A DNA stretch of 64,000 nt. Source: Stenotrophomonas maltophilia. Lineage in GTDB: Bacteria; Pseudomonadota; Gammaproteobacteria; Xanthomonadales; Xanthomonadaceae. The notes below the pieces were generated by a model. The model saw only the letters and a program-made list of their open reading frames with translations. It was not told where the DNA came from and did not search any database. Each line of letters starts with the position of its first letter. Position 1 is the first letter of the stretch. The stretch is from NCBI RefSeq assembly GCF_006970445.1, contig NZ_CP033877.1, forward strand, positions 1,434,750-1,498,749. Direction: 5' to 3'. Of this stretch, positions 44,305-55,618 are shown piece by piece. The translations under genes were made by a program, and so were the position numbers.

Positions 44305-45744
44305 TCACCCCGCGCTGCCACCCAGTGCCTTGAACAGGGTCACGTCGTTGTTCAGCTGGCCCTGGCGCACGCGCGCCAGCGACAGCTCGGCATCACGCCG
44401 GGTCTGCTGCGCTTCCAGCCAGGTGCGCAGATCGGTGGCACCCACGCGGTAACGCACTTCCTGCGCGCGCTCCACTTCCACTGCTTCGTCGTACGAGGCC
44501 TGCGAGGCCGCCACCTGGCGCACCAGCTGCTCGCGCGCCGACAGCGCGTTGTCCACTTCCGAGAGCGCGGTGTACAGCGTCTTGCGGAAGTTGGTGGCGG
44601 CGATCTGGTAGGCAGTGCCGGCGATATCGGTGTCCAGCTGCGCGCGCTGCAGGTTGAGGAACGGCAGCGACAGGCCGGCGCCCAGCGTGGCCACCGGGTT
44701 GCGCAGCACATCGCCCAGCGAGGTCGCGCTGGAACCGAGGCTGCCCGTGAGGCTCAGCGCCGGGTAGTACTGGGTGGCGGTGACCTTGATGGTCTTCAGG
44801 CTGTTGCGCAGGCGAAGTTCGGCCGCGCGCAGGTCGGGACGGCGGCCGAGCAGGTCGGTCGGCAGGCCTTCGCTGATGCCCGGGCTGCGTGCGCCCAGCA
44901 GGTCCTGCGGTTCGTCCTGTTGTGGCCAGGGTGTGCCGTCCAGCAGCACGGTCAGTGCATTGCGTACCTCCACCCGCTGCTGCTCCAGTGCACTCTGCGA
45001 GGATCGCTGCGACTGCAGGTTCTGCAGCGCCTGGCGCACTTCCAGGCGCGATACCGCGCCGGCGTCGAAGCGCGCCTGCACCAGTTCGCGGGTGCGTTCC
45101 AGGCGCTCCAGGTTGGCCTGGCCGGTGGCAATCGACTGGTTGAGGTAGGCCAGGTTCCAGTACTGGGTGATGGTGTCGCTGATCACCAGCAGGGCGGTGT
45201 TCTGTCGGTCTTCCTCGCTGGCTTCGGCTTCCCAGCGGGCGATGTCGCGCTGGGTGCGCAGGCGGCCCCACAGGTCCACTTCCCAGCCCAGCGAGACGCC
45301 GGTGGAATAGCTGCGGCGCCAGTCGTCGGCCTGGTCGGTGGCGCGGTTGGCATTGCCGCTGACGCCGGATGATGAAGGCTGCGGCCACAGCGCGTTGCTG
45401 GCCAGGCCGGCCTGCAGGCGCGAACGCTGCACGGCCAGGCCGGCAGCGGCCAGATCGCTGTTCGCGGCCAGCGCCTGCGCCACCAGGCGGTCCAGGCGTT
45501 CATCGCCGAAACCGGTCCACCAGGTGTCCTGGCGGATGTCGCGGCCCGGTGTATCCAGGCTGCTGCGCGGGTCGTCGGCCGGCGCGTTGAGGGTGGCATC
45601 GCCGCGCCCATACTGGGCCGCCACGTCGGGGTCGCTCACCGGATAACGGCCGACCGACGCGCAGCCGGACAGGGCGAGCAGAACGGCACCGGCCAGCAGC
45701 AGGCGCGAGGAGGCAGGGAAGGGCTGTCGGGTCATCATCTTCAT
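44305..45744 (-). CDS. macC: outer-membrane factor of the Mac pump (NodT family lipoprotein)
   Basis: A 479-residue TolC-type channel. Start MKMMTRQ is chosen because it overlaps the macB stop by 4 bases and is followed by a lipobox LSGC (Cys28). OMF repeats are present: [21 protein letters not shown] and [32 protein letters not shown], and [20 protein letters not shown] near the C-terminus. The gene order macA-macB-macC corresponds to the described MacABCsm tripartite system, in which the operon carries its own outer-membrane component. Confidence 0.92.
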   Translation of the reverse strand: MKMMTRQPFPASSRLLLAGAVLLALSGCASVGRYPVSDPDVAAQYGRGDATLNAPADDPRSSLDTPGRDIRQDTWWTGFGDERLDRLVAQALAANSDLAAAGLAVQRSRLQAGLASNALWPQPSSSGVSGNANRATDQADDWRRSYSTGVSLGWEVDLWGRLRTQRDIARWEAEASEEDRQNTALLVISDTITQYWNLAYLNQSIATGQANLERLERTRELVQARFDAGAVSRLEVRQALQNLQSQRSSQSALEQQRVEVRNALTVLLDGTPWPQQDEPQDLLGARSPGISEGLPTDLLGRRPDLRAAELRLRNSLKTIKVTATQYYPALSLTGSLGSSATSLGDVLRNPVATLGAGLSLPFLNLQRAQLDTDIAGTAYQIAATNFRKTLYTALSEVDNALSAREQLVRQVAASQASYDEAVEVERAQEVRYRVGATDLRTWLEAQQTRRDAELSLARVRQGQLNNDVTLFKALGGSAG

Positions 45745-47699
45745 TCGCGGGCCAGGGCCTCCACCGGGTCGAGCTGCGCGGCGTTGCGCGCGGGCAGGAA
45801 GCCGAACGCCACGCCGATCAGGGTCGAGCAGGCGAAGGCGGCGACGATCGAGGCGGTGGAGAACAGCACCTGGAAGTCGCTGGCGAAGCGGCCGATCATC
45901 GAGCCCAGCAGCAGAGCCAGGCCAATGCCGAGCACGCCGCCGAGCAGGCACACCAGCACCGCTTCGATCAGGAACTGCTGGCGGATATCACTCTGCCGTG
46001 CACCCACCGCCATGCGCACCCCGATCTCGCGGGTGCGCTCGGTTACCGATACCAGCATGATGTTCATCACGCCGATACCACCGACCAGCAGTGCGATGGC
46101 GGCGATGGCGCCGATCAGCAGGGTCATCGTGCGCGTGGTCTGCTCGATGGTCTGGCGGATCTCGGCGCTGTTGCTGAGGAAGAAGTCCTCGGTGCCGTGG
46201 CGCAGGGTCAACAGGCGGGTGATCGCTTCCTGCGCGGCATCCATCGGGGTGTCGTCGCCCACGCGCACGGTGATGCTGGACACGTGGCTCTGGCCGAGCA
46301 TGCGCGACATCACCGTGGTGTACGGCACCCACACGCTGAGGCTGGTGCTGCCACCGAAGCCGAAGCTCTGGCGCTTGGCCACGCCGACCACGCGTGCCGG
46401 CACGTTGCCGAGCAGGATCACCTGGCCGACCGGATCGATATCGGGGAAGAACTGGGTCTGGGTGTTCTCGTCGATCACCGCCACCTGGCCCAGCCCCTTC
46501 ACCGCATCGGCATCGAAGAAGCTGCCGCTGAGCAGGGTCACGCCCTTGACCCGGAAGAACTGCTCGCCGACGCCACTGACCTGGGCGGTGGACGACTGGT
46601 TGCGGTAACGCGCGGTGACCGAGGTCGAAACGCTGGGGGTGGCGCTGTCCACGTAGCTCTGCTTTGCCAGTGCATCGGCATCGCTGGCCTTGAGTGTCTG
46701 CACCCGTGCCGAGCGCATGTCGCCGAAACCGCGGCCGGGATAGACGTCGATCGTATTGGTGCCGAGTGCGCTGATGTTCTGCAGGATCTGCTGCTGCGAG
46801 CCATTGCCCAGCGCCACCACCGAGACCACCGAGGCGATGCCGATGATGATGCCGAGCATGGTCAGGAAGGTGCGCAGCCGATGTGCGTTCATCGCCAGCA
46901 GGGCCATGCGGAATGCCTCGGTGAAGCGGTCACGGGCCGCCCGCCAGCTGTTGCCGCGGGCCACGCCGGTGCTGGCCTCGCGCTGTGCACGGTAGGTCGG
47001 CGCATTCGGGTTGGCGCGGTCGGCGATGATCTCGCCGTCGCGGATCTCGATGATGCGCTGCGCGTGCTCGGCCACGCTCATGTCGTGGGTGACGATGATG
47101 ATGGTGTGGCCTTCGGCATGCAGCTCACCGAGGATCGCCATCACTTCCTCGCCGGATTTCGTGTCGAGCGCACCGGTCGGTTCGTCGGCCAGGATCACCT
47201 CGCCGCCGTTCATCAGGGCACGTGCGATCGACACGCGCTGCTGCTGGCCACCGGACAGCTGGCCCGGCTTGTGATGCATGCGGTCGCTCAGGCCCAGCCG
47301 CTGCAGCAGTTGCTCGGCACGCGCGTTGCGCACCGGGCCGGGGCTGCCCGCATACACCGCCGGCACTTCCACGTTGCCGCGCGCATCCAGGTCACCCAGC
47401 AGGTGGTAGCGCTGGAAGATGAAGCCGAAATGCTCACGGCGCAGTTCGGCCAGTTCGTCCGGTTCCATCTTCCCGGTTTCGCGGCCGGCCACCTGGTAGC
47501 TGCCACGGGTAGGACGATCGAGGCAGCCGAGGATGTTCATCAGCGTCGATTTGCCCGAGCCGGACTGGCCGACGATGGCCACCATCTCACCGGCGTGGAT
47601 GTCGAGATTGACGTCGCGCAGCACGGCGATCACATCATCGCCGGCCGGGAATTCACGTCGCAGGTCGCGCAGGCGCAGCAGCGGCGCCGTCGTGCTCAT
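45741..47699 (-). CDS. macB: MacB-type ABC exporter (fused ATPase-permease)
   Basis: 652 residues. The ATPase domain comes first: Walker [16 protein letters not shown] (about 40), Q-loop, signature [15 protein letters not shown] (about 145), Walker [13 protein letters not shown]. Then a membrane segment (about 275), a large periplasmic domain (FtsX-like, about 300-520) and three C-terminal membrane segments ending in [17 protein letters not shown]. Mechanotransmits ATP hydrolysis to MacA/MacC to expel macrolides, peptides or haem-type compounds. Overlaps macA by 4 bases. Confidence 0.95.
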   Translation of the reverse strand: MSTTAPLLRLRDLRREFPAGDDVIAVLRDVNLDIHAGEMVAIVGQSGSGKSTLMNILGCLDRPTRGSYQVAGRETGKMEPDELAELRREHFGFIFQRYHLLGDLDARGNVEVPAVYAGSPGPVRNARAEQLLQRLGLSDRMHHKPGQLSGGQQQRVSIARALMNGGEVILADEPTGALDTKSGEEVMAILGELHAEGHTIIIVTHDMSVAEHAQRIIEIRDGEIIADRANPNAPTYRAQREASTGVARGNSWRAARDRFTEAFRMALLAMNAHRLRTFLTMLGIIIGIASVVSVVALGNGSQQQILQNISALGTNTIDVYPGRGFGDMRSARVQTLKASDADALAKQSYVDSATPSVSTSVTARYRNQSSTAQVSGVGEQFFRVKGVTLLSGSFFDADAVKGLGQVAVIDENTQTQFFPDIDPVGQVILLGNVPARVVGVAKRQSFGFGGSTSLSVWVPYTTVMSRMLGQSHVSSITVRVGDDTPMDAAQEAITRLLTLRHGTEDFFLSNSAEIRQTIEQTTRTMTLLIGAIAAIALLVGGIGVMNIMLVSVTERTREIGVRMAVGARQSDIRQQFLIEAVLVCLLGGVLGIGLALLLGSMIGRFASDFQVLFSTASIVAAFACSTLIGVAFGFLPARNAAQLDPVEALARE

Positions 47700-48937
47700 C
47701 GGCGCCCCATACCCGGGCCGCCGACCCGCATCTGCATGCCGCCGCGGTTGCCGCCGCCGGCGCTGGCACCGGCCGCACCGGCTTCGCCGACCACTACGCG
47801 CTCGCCTTCCTTCAGGCCGGACAGGATCTCGGCCGAGGCGCCGTTGTTGATGCCCACAGTGACCTTGCGCGGCTGCGGCTGGCCCTTGTCGTCCAGCACC
47901 CGCACCATGCGCTCGTCGCCCCGGCGCTTCGGCCCCAGTGCCACCGCCGGCACCATCAGCACGCCCTTGGCCTGCTTGAGCAGCACCGAGACCTGCGCGG
48001 TCATGTCGATGCGCAGCGTGCCGTCCGGGTTCTCCACGTCGAACAGCGCGTTGTAGTAGACCGCGCTGCTGGAGCTGGAACTGGAGGAGCTGCTGGAACT
48101 GGACGAGTTTTCATTGGCGATCGAGGCAGGCGCCGGATTGATCTGGCGCAGCGTGGCGTGGTACTTGCGGTCGGGGTCACCCAGGGTGGTGAAGTACACC
48201 GGCATGCCGGCCTTGATCTTGACCACGTCGGCCTCGGAGATCTCGGCATTGACGGTGACCACATCCAGCCGCGCCAGCATGACGATGGTCGGTGCGGTCT
48301 GGTTGGCGTTCACCGTGCGACCCTCCTCGGCCACCACCGCCACCACGGTGCCATCCATCGGCGCGGTGATGCGGGTGTAGGCCAGGTTGGCGCGGGCCGT
48401 GCCCAACTCGGTTTCGCGGCCCTTGATCTGCGCCTCGTAGGACTGCAGCTGGGCACGGGCGGTCTTCAGCTGCGCCTCGGCGGCATCGTATTCCTGGCGC
48501 GAGGTGGCCTCGGCGGCCAGCATCTGCTGCTGGCGCGCGAATTCCAGTTCGGCCTGGCGCAGGGTGGCCTGCTGCACGGCGCGCTGGGCGGTGACCTGGT
48601 CCAGCGAGGCCTGCGCGTTGAGCACCTGGTTCTGCTGGGTAGTGGCGTCGATCTCGGCGATCAGGTCGCCTTCCTTCACGGTGTCGCCCAGCTGCACCTT
48701 CAGCGACTTGATCTGGCCCGAGGCCTGCGCACCGACGCTGACCAGCTTGTAGGCGTCGATCACGCCGGTGGCATCCACCGTCTGCTCGATGTCACCGCGG
48801 CTGACCGGCGAGGTGGCCACCGCCGGGGCGGCGGGCTTGCGCAGCAGCCACCAGGCGGTCGCGGCGATGATCAGGGCAAGCAGGGCGATCAGTATCAGGC
48901 GACTCCGGCGAGTCGCGGGCAGCAGGCGGAACGTCAC
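47696..48937 (-). CDS. macA: MacA-type membrane fusion protein with a 14-serine insert
   Basis: 413 residues. A single N-terminal membrane segment (about 12-32), then [32 protein letters not shown] (lipoyl), a long alpha-hairpin ([18 protein letters not shown]...), [19 protein letters not shown] and a beta-barrel ending in [19 protein letters not shown]. Between IANEN and [10 protein letters not shown] there is a run of 14 Ser (codons at 48065-48106) absent from E. coli MacA, probably a flexible loop in the barrel. Gly/Met-rich C-terminus ([14 protein letters not shown]). First gene of macABC, divergent from the two-component system. Confidence 0.95.
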   Translation of the reverse strand: MTFRLLPATRRSRLILIALLALIIAATAWWLLRKPAAPAVATSPVSRGDIEQTVDATGVIDAYKLVSVGAQASGQIKSLKVQLGDTVKEGDLIAEIDATTQQNQVLNAQASLDQVTAQRAVQQATLRQAELEFARQQQMLAAEATSRQEYDAAEAQLKTARAQLQSYEAQIKGRETELGTARANLAYTRITAPMDGTVVAVVAEEGRTVNANQTAPTIVMLARLDVVTVNAEISEADVVKIKAGMPVYFTTLGDPDRKYHATLRQINPAPASIANENSSSSSSSSSSSSSSAVYYNALFDVENPDGTLRIDMTAQVSVLLKQAKGVLMVPAVALGPKRRGDERMVRVLDDKGQPQPRKVTVGINNGASAEILSGLKEGERVVVGEAGAAGASAGGGNRGGMQMRVGGPGMGRR

Positions 48938-49063
48938 GTCGTGGCTTCACTCTCGGGGCCGCGCGGGCGGCGTTGGTGGGCATTGTGAAGACCGGGCAAT
49001 GGACGGCTCAATCCTCGGGGTATGTCTGTATGTAACACTGTCGGTGAATACGCGTAACCACAG

Positions 49064-49086
49064 GTATCCCGACCGTGGGTGGATAC
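49064..49086. promoter_or_regulatory. inverted repeat between macA and the response-regulator gene
   Basis: gtatcc (49064-49069), 11 bases, ggatac (49081-49086), in the divergent spacer 48938-49141. A response-regulator site controlling both directions is a fair guess; I saw no strong promoter hexamers here. Confidence 0.3.
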
Positions 49087-49141
49087 ACTGGTACGCATTG
49101 CCCCGGATGCGGTTCAGCTGCCGACACGGGATGATCGCGAA

Positions 49142-49870
49142 ATGGAGACTGAAAACCCGATGCATCGACTGCTGATCGTCGACGACGACAACGACATCCG
49201 CACGCTGCTGGCCGAGCAGCTCGGCCGTGCCGGCTACCAGGTGAGCACCGCGGCCGATGGCACCGCCATGCGCCAGCTGCTGGACCGCGAGCACGTGGAC
49301 CTGATCGTGCTGGACCTCAACCTGCCGCGCGAGGATGGCCTGACCCTGTGCCGTGACCTGCGTGCGCGTTCGAATACGCCGGTGATCATGCTGACCGCAC
49401 GCGCCGAGCCGATCGACCGCGTGCTGGGCCTGGAAATGGGCGCCGACGACTACCTGGCCAAGCCGTTCGAGCCACGCGAGCTGCTGGCACGCATCCGCAA
49501 CGTGCTGCGCCGGACCGAGGCGCTGCCCGCCAATCTGGAGCCGCTGGCGGTACGCCGCGCGCGCTTCTCGCGTTGGGTATTCGACCTTGAGCATCGCCAC
49601 CTGGTCGATCCGGATGACCGCGTGGTGGTGCTGTCCGGCGCCGAATTCCGTCTGCTGCGGGTGTTCATCGCCCACGCCAACAAGGTTCTGTCGCGCGAGC
49701 AGCTGGTCGCGCTCAGCAGCGGCCGCAATTACGAGGCACAGGATCGCGCGATCGACCTGCAGGTCAGCCGCCTGCGCAACAAGCTGGGCGACGATGGTGG
49801 CCCCGATGGACTGATCAAGACCGTACGCAACGAGGGCTACGTGCTGGCCTCGTCGGTCAACCTGGAATAA
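49142..49870 (+). CDS. OmpR-family response regulator (probable MacR)
   Basis: 242 residues. Receiver domain with acidic pocket IVDDDND, phospho-acceptor Asp in IVLDLNLPREDG, MLTARAEP and LAKPFEP (Lys). DNA-binding wHTH with VVLSGAEFRLLRVFIAHANKVLSREQL and ending KTVRNEGYVLA. An ATG at 49160 is an alternative start. The two-component pair is divergent from macABC, matching the described macRS arrangement, so regulation of the pump is likely though not shown here. Confidence 0.88.
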   Translation: METENPMHRLLIVDDDNDIRTLLAEQLGRAGYQVSTAADGTAMRQLLDREHVDLIVLDLNLPREDGLTLCRDLRARSNTPVIMLTARAEPIDRVLGLEMGADDYLAKPFEPRELLARIRNVLRRTEALPANLEPLAVRRARFSRWVFDLEHRHLVDPDDRVVVLSGAEFRLLRVFIAHANKVLSREQLVALSSGRNYEAQDRAIDLQVSRLRNKLGDDGGPDGLIKTVRNEGYVLASSVNLE

Positions 49871-49876
49871 GACGCG

Positions 49877-51286
49877 ATGAAGCGCCTGCGCCATTTCCTG
49901 TCCTCGATGGTCGGGCGGTTGTTCGTGATCCTGCTGCTGGGCATGGCGGTGGCTGCGATCGGTGCGACCATGCTGGCCACCTCAAAGCGCCAGCAGGAGT
50001 TCGAGCGGCAGAACCTGAACCGCATCGCCGACCGCCTGCAGGGCTACGTCAACCTGCTGGACGGCAATCCGGAGCTGCGCGATCGCCTGCTGGCAATCGG
50101 CGGGCCGAGCGTGCGTGCGCTGCAGCCGGGCGCACGCCTGGGACGTGCCGACACGGCGCTGATGGAAGTGCTGGAAGACCGCCCCGGGCCGGTGTCGCGC
50201 GCGCACGTGCACTTCGCTTCATTCCGCTCCTGCATTCCCAAGCTGCAGGACCTGCTGCCGCCGCCGCCGCCGGGCCACCGGCGGCCGCCGCGCGAACGCG
50301 ACCCGGCGTTCATTCCGCCCAAATGCCGCGCAGTGGACGTGACCCTCAACGACGGCACGCTGCTGAAGCTGGCGCTGGACTCGCCGGCAGTGGCGCACAA
50401 CGGCATCCTCGCCGTGGACCCGTGGTTCCTGACCCTGCTGGTGCTGGCGATCGCCGTGCTGGCCTACATCGTCGCGCGCATGGCCAGCGCGCCGCTGCAG
50501 GAACTGGCCGCAGCCGCCGAAGACCTGGGCGATGACCTGCAGCGCGACCCGTTGCCACTGCGCGGGCCGCGCGAAGTGCAGCGCGCCGCTGAAGCCTTCA
50601 ACGCCATGCAGCACCGCCTGCAGCGGCACCTGGCCGAACGCACGCAGATGCTGGCGGCGATCACCCACGACCTGCAGACGCCGCTGACCCGGCTGCGCCT
50701 GCGCCTGGAGAATGTCAGCGACGAGGCCCTGCGTGAGCGCCTGATCGGCGACCTGGCGGCGATGCAGGCGCTGGTGCGCGAAGGCCTGGAACTTGCGCGC
50801 AGTGCCGAGAGCGCCGAGCAGCGCGCCGCACTCGACCTGGATTCGCTGCTGGAGAGCATCGTCGAGGACACCGCCGAAGGCGGCGCCGATGTGGTCTTCG
50901 AAGGTGGCAGTGGTTCGGTGCTGATGCTGCGTCCGCTGGCCATGCACCGCCTGTTCTCCAACCTGGTGGACAACGCGGTGATGTACGCGCAGCGGGCGCG
51001 GGTGCGGGTCGAGCGCAGCGGCGGTGCGATCACCGTAGTGGTGGCCGATGACGGTCCGGGCCTGGCCGAAGAGCAGCTGGAGGCGGTGTTCGATCCGTTC
51101 GTGCGGGTGGAAACCTCGCGTTCGCGCCAGACCGGCGGGGCCGGCCTGGGCCTGACCATCGCCCGCGCCCTCGCCGAGAAGGACGGGGCCCGGCTGTGGC
51201 TGCGCAACCGGGCCGAAGGTGGCCTGGAGGCCGTGGTGCAGTGGCCGGCCAGTGCGCAGGTGGTGGCGCCCGGCCGCGCCGGCTGA
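49877..51286 (+). CDS. sensor histidine kinase (probable MacS)
   Basis: 469 residues. Membrane segments at about 13-33 and about 180-200 frame a periplasmic loop with two Cys and a Pro-rich stretch (LLPPPPPGHRRPPRERDP), perhaps disulfide-linked. A HAMP-like segment follows. The dimerisation helix has ITHDLQTPLTRLRLRLENV with His at about 258. The ATPase domain has N box LFSNLVDNAVMYAQRARV, G1 VVADDGPGLAEEQLEAVFDPF and G2 GGAGLGLTIARALAE. Seven bases after the regulator, one transcription unit. Confidence 0.9.
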   Translation: MKRLRHFLSSMVGRLFVILLLGMAVAAIGATMLATSKRQQEFERQNLNRIADRLQGYVNLLDGNPELRDRLLAIGGPSVRALQPGARLGRADTALMEVLEDRPGPVSRAHVHFASFRSCIPKLQDLLPPPPPGHRRPPRERDPAFIPPKCRAVDVTLNDGTLLKLALDSPAVAHNGILAVDPWFLTLLVLAIAVLAYIVARMASAPLQELAAAAEDLGDDLQRDPLPLRGPREVQRAAEAFNAMQHRLQRHLAERTQMLAAITHDLQTPLTRLRLRLENVSDEALRERLIGDLAAMQALVREGLELARSAESAEQRAALDLDSLLESIVEDTAEGGADVVFEGGSGSVLMLRPLAMHRLFSNLVDNAVMYAQRARVRVERSGGAITVVVADDGPGLAEEQLEAVFDPFVRVETSRSRQTGGAGLGLTIARALAEKDGARLWLRNRAEGGLEAVVQWPASAQVVAPGRAG

Positions 51287-51462
51287 GCCGGCGGGCTGCG
51301 AACGGTGACGCCGGGGCAGGGGTTTGGCCTATCATCTGCGCATCTCCCCAGTCTCCCCCCGATGAGCCAGCCCGTTCCCGCCGGCATGCCATTGCACGCT
51401 GCCCGGCTGTTCCCGCACGCTGCCGCATCCTGCAGCCGCACCTGGCCGCCGCCGCTGCGGTG

Positions 51463-54400
51463 ATGGGCGGGCAGGGGGACGAGAGGCGCTGGGTGGAGCG
51501 CCGCGCATCGGGATTCAGGCGGGCACTGCGGCAGGGCCTGTTGTGGCTGCTGCTGGCCCTCGCACTGCCGTTGGCTGCACAGGAAGGCGCGCCCCCGCTG
51601 CGCGACTACGCCATCGATGTATGGACCTCGCGAAACGGCCTGCCGCACAACTCGCTGCGCGATATCGCGCAGACACCGGAAGGCCATCTCTGGTTCGCCA
51701 CCTGGGAAGGGCTGGTGCGCTACAACGGCCTGGATTTCACCGTGTTCGACCGCAGCACGCGCCCGGGCCTGCGCGACAACGGCATCGGCGCACTGTTCGT
51801 CGACCGCCAGGGCGGGCTGTGGATCAGCGATTCGCGCGGCAACGTCAGCCACCGTGGCAGTGATGGCCAATGGCGGGTCTGGGAGCACCAGGCCGATACG
51901 CCGCAGGTGCTGATCCAGTCCATGCAGATGGACAGCCAGGGGCGGCTGTGGCTGCTGTACGAAGGCAAAGGCATCGGCTACCTGACGCCGGACAGCGGCA
52001 TCGTCTACCAGGCGCCGGCGGCGGACCTGCCGATGGCGATGAGCTTCACCAAGCTGGTGGTCGATGCGCAGGACCGGGTCTGGGTCGGCACGCTCGACGG
52101 GCTGGTGCTGCGCGACAACGACGGCGTGCTCAAGCGCGCGCCCGCCGCATGGGGGCTGGGCGCCGGCAGCGGCCTGTCGTGGCCGTACCGGGCACCGGAC
52201 GGCGCGCTCTGGATCGTCGCCGGCGAGCGCCTGTACCGGGTGGAGGACGACCAGCTGGTGCTGGTGCACCGCCTGCCGGGCCAGCTGCACATGACCTCGA
52301 TGCTGCAGGATCGTCATGGTGACCTGTGGCTGGGCACCGAGAACCAGGGCCTGCTGCGCATCTCCTCACATGGCCTGGAGCGGCTGCCAGCCGGCCTGAA
52401 CCTGCCGGGTGGACGCGTGGTCAGCCTGCGCGAGGATGCCGAAGGCAGCATCTGGGTGGGTGCCAACGGTGGCCTGTACCGCCTGCGCGAAACACTGTTC
52501 AGCAGCTACACCGAGCGCGATGGGCTCAGTGGCGACTACGTGCGCACGGTGTTCGAAGATCGCGACCGCCAGCTGTGGGTCGGCAGTGCCAGTGGCCTTG
52601 ACCTGCAGACTGCCGATGGCCGTTTCCGCGCGATGCCGCTGCACAACCGTGGCGGCAAGGCACCCTCGGTCCTCAGCCTGGCGCAGGGGCCGGACGGCGA
52701 TCTATGGGTGGGAACGTTCGGCGACGGCGTTTACCGGCTGGGCCGCGACGGCCGCCTGCGCCACAACTATGCGGCGGACGACGGCATGCCGGGTGGCAAC
52801 ATCCGTGCGATCAGCGTTGATCCGCAGGGCGTTGTCTGGGCCGGTACGCAGAAGGGCGTGGTGCGCATCGACGGCGACCGGGTGCAGGTCTCGAACGTGC
52901 CGGGCATGCCCGGTGGCCTGATCACCGCGCTCGAGCATGACCACCAGGGCAACCTGTGGATCGGCACCATCGAAGGCATCCGCGTGCTGCGTGGCGACCA
53001 CGTGCAGTCGATCGACCTGGCGCCGCTGGGCGGGGGCCGCAGTGTGTTCGGTTTCCACCAGCTGGGCGATGCGATGTGGATCAGCAGCGACCGCGGCCTG
53101 TACCGCTGGCGCAACGGCAGGCTGGCACGGGTCGGCCTGGAGCAGGGCATGCCGGTGGATGCCGTGTTCCAGCTGGTGCCGGACCGTCTCGGCAATGTGT
53201 GGATCAGCAGCAACCGCGGCGTGCTGCGCACCGACATGGCCACCCTCAATGCGGTGGCCGATGGCCGCGCGCCGCGGGTGGTGGTGGAGCGATACAACGA
53301 GATCGACGGCATGGCCAATGCGCAGGCCAACGGCAGCTCCGGCCCATCGGCGATCCTGCGCCAGGACGGCACGTTCTGGGTGGTCACTGCCGGTGGCCTC
53401 AGCACGGTCGACCCGCAGCGCCTGCAGCGCTTCCGCGAACGGCCATCGCCGCCGGCCGCGATCGAGAGCGTGCAGGTGGATGGCGCGCCGGTGCATTGGG
53501 AGGGACCGGATCGCAACCACATTCCCGGTGGCCGCCGGTTGGCGGTGAGCTACGTCGGCCTGAGCTACCTGATGTCCGACCGGATCCGCTACCGCACGCG
53601 GCTGGATGGGCTGGATGCCGGCTGGGTCGAGCGCGGCCCGCAGCGCAGTGTCGAGTTCGTCGGCCTGCCGCCGGGCGACTACACCCTGCATGTGGCGGCC
53701 GCCCACCCCAGTGGCAGCTGGGGCCAACAGGAGGCGGTGTGGAGCTTCACCGTGGAGCCGTTCTGGTGGCAGCGCCGCAGCGTGCAGGTGTTGGCCGGGC
53801 TGTTGCTGCTGGCCGGACTGGTAGCGTTGTACCGGCTGCTGCTGCAGCAGCTGAAGGCCAGCAACCTGCGCCTGGCACGGCGGGTGGACGAAGCAACCTT
53901 CGACCTGCAGGCCAAGACCGTGCACCTGCAGGCGCTGAACCAGGAAAAGACCGAACTGGCCGAGCGTCTGGCGCGCCAGGCCGAAGCCTTCGAGCGGCAG
54001 GCCCGCGAGGATGCCCTGACCGGCCTGGCCAACCGCCGCGGCTTCGACGAAACGCTTGCGCGTGATTTCGCCCGTTCGCAGCGCAGTGGTCATCCGCTGT
54101 GCCTGGTGGTGCTGGACATCGACCACTTCAAGGACGTCAACGACCGCCACAGCCACAGCATCGGCGATGCCGTGCTGGTGCAGGTGGCGACGTTGATCGC
54201 GGCGGCCAGCCGCGACTCCGACCTGCCGGCGCGCACCGGCGGCGAAGAGTTCGCGCTGCTGCTCAACGACACCCGCCTGGAGGAAGCCGCGCAGCTGTGC
54301 GCGCGCCTGCGTGGTCTATTCCATGACCATCCCGACTGGGCCGGCGTGGCGGGTCTGCGCGTGACCTTCAGCGCAGGCCTGGTCGAACTGGATGCCGACG

Positions 54401-54489
54401 ACCGCACCCCGGCGCTGCTGTACCAGCGCGCAGACCGCGCGTTGTACCGCGCCAAGAGCGACGGCCGCGACCGTACGAGCATCGGTTGA
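51463..54489 (+). CDS. two-component-propeller sensor diguanylate cyclase
   Basis: A 1008-residue membrane-bound enzyme. An N-terminal signal/anchor is at about 22-38. Two seven-bladed beta-propellers of regulator-propeller repeats (TPEGHLWFATWEGLVRYNG and similar, about every 42 residues to about 690) form a periplasmic sensor. A Y_Y_Y domain (about 690-765) ends at one membrane helix (VQVLAGLLLLAGLVALYRLL, about 770). After a coiled coil, a GGDEF domain has GGEEF and the RxxD inhibition site RDSD five residues upstream, so it should make cyclic di-GMP. Start MGGQGDERRW chosen; longer open frame has low-complexity Arg/Ala sequence. Ligand unknown; possibly carbohydrate, as for related propellers. 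Confidence 0.88.
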   Translation: MGGQGDERRWVERRASGFRRALRQGLLWLLLALALPLAAQEGAPPLRDYAIDVWTSRNGLPHNSLRDIAQTPEGHLWFATWEGLVRYNGLDFTVFDRSTRPGLRDNGIGALFVDRQGGLWISDSRGNVSHRGSDGQWRVWEHQADTPQVLIQSMQMDSQGRLWLLYEGKGIGYLTPDSGIVYQAPAADLPMAMSFTKLVVDAQDRVWVGTLDGLVLRDNDGVLKRAPAAWGLGAGSGLSWPYRAPDGALWIVAGERLYRVEDDQLVLVHRLPGQLHMTSMLQDRHGDLWLGTENQGLLRISSHGLERLPAGLNLPGGRVVSLREDAEGSIWVGANGGLYRLRETLFSSYTERDGLSGDYVRTVFEDRDRQLWVGSASGLDLQTADGRFRAMPLHNRGGKAPSVLSLAQGPDGDLWVGTFGDGVYRLGRDGRLRHNYAADDGMPGGNIRAISVDPQGVVWAGTQKGVVRIDGDRVQVSNVPGMPGGLITALEHDHQGNLWIGTIEGIRVLRGDHVQSIDLAPLGGGRSVFGFHQLGDAMWISSDRGLYRWRNGRLARVGLEQGMPVDAVFQLVPDRLGNVWISSNRGVLRTDMATLNAVADGRAPRVVVERYNEIDGMANAQANGSSGPSAILRQDGTFWVVTAGGLSTVDPQRLQRFRERPSPPAAIESVQVDGAPVHWEGPDRNHIPGGRRLAVSYVGLSYLMSDRIRYRTRLDGLDAGWVERGPQRSVEFVGLPPGDYTLHVAAAHPSGSWGQQEAVWSFTVEPFWWQRRSVQVLAGLLLLAGLVALYRLLLQQLKASNLRLARRVDEATFDLQAKTVHLQALNQEKTELAERLARQAEAFERQAREDALTGLANRRGFDETLARDFARSQRSGHPLCLVVLDIDHFKDVNDRHSHSIGDAVLVQVATLIAAASRDSDLPARTGGEEFALLLNDTRLEEAAQLCARLRGLFHDHPDWAGVAGLRVTFSAGLVELDADDRTPALLYQRADRALYRAKSDGRDRTSIG

Positions 54490-54492
54490 TCG

Positions 54493-54564
54493 CATCCACG
54501 CATGGCGTGGATCTACGGGTATTGCCCTACCAACCGGCGGTGCCGACCAACGGTCGGCAGCTAC
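54493..54564. repeat. two SMAG elements in the same (inverted) orientation
   Basis: catccacgcatggcgtggat ending ctac (54493-54516), and tgccgaccaacggtcggcag ending ctac (54541-54564). They are in the 340-base gene-free stretch 54490-54829. Confidence 0.85.
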
Positions 54565-54674
54565 CAGAGAACTGACCCACCACCGAGGGCGGCGACAGCA
54601 CCCATCGAGCGCAGCGATCCGCTGTTGCTCCCGCTTTTCTGATCTTTCCGTGGCGCTCGCCGGAAATTGTCCGT

Positions 54675-54778
54675 GGCCGGGCGGGTGGGCTGCGCAGGGG
54701 CGTGAGCCGCATGGATGCGGCGACCGAGCTTACAGGGATGTACTTGCAGCGTCCCCTGCGCAGTCCACCCGCCCGGCC
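54675..54778. repeat. large palindromic element (about 104 bases), family member 1
   Basis: Arms 54675-54702 (ggccgggcgggtgggctgcg on) and 54750-54778 pair almost perfectly over 28 bases. The loop contains a small hairpin ccgcatggatgcgg (54707-54720) followed by cgaccgagct. The same core, CATGGAT in a hairpin followed by GA(C/T)CGAGC, occurs in the element at 63267. No ORF; not a SMAG. Confidence 0.75.
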
Positions 54779-54829
54779 CTGCCAGGAATCGCTGTCAGCC
54801 CGCCACGAGGGGCTCCGCCGTTGGCCGCT

Positions 54830-55489
<660 letters not shown>

Positions 55490-55567
55490 CTAGCAGAGCG
55501 ACCCTGAGCGCCTCGCCAGCCCTCGGTGCACGGGTGGAGCGTGTCGACCCAGGTGCCCAGGATCCCG

Positions 55568-55591
55568 GTAGGTGCCAACCTTGGTTGGCAC
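55568..55591 (+). repeat. SMAG-like element
   Basis: gtaggtgccaaccttggttg plus gcac: GTAG and a nine-base palindrome, 28 bases beyond the bufD stop. Confidence 0.8.
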
Positions 55592-55618
55592 ACGGTGCAC
55601 GGCGACCAGCGGCGGCGT

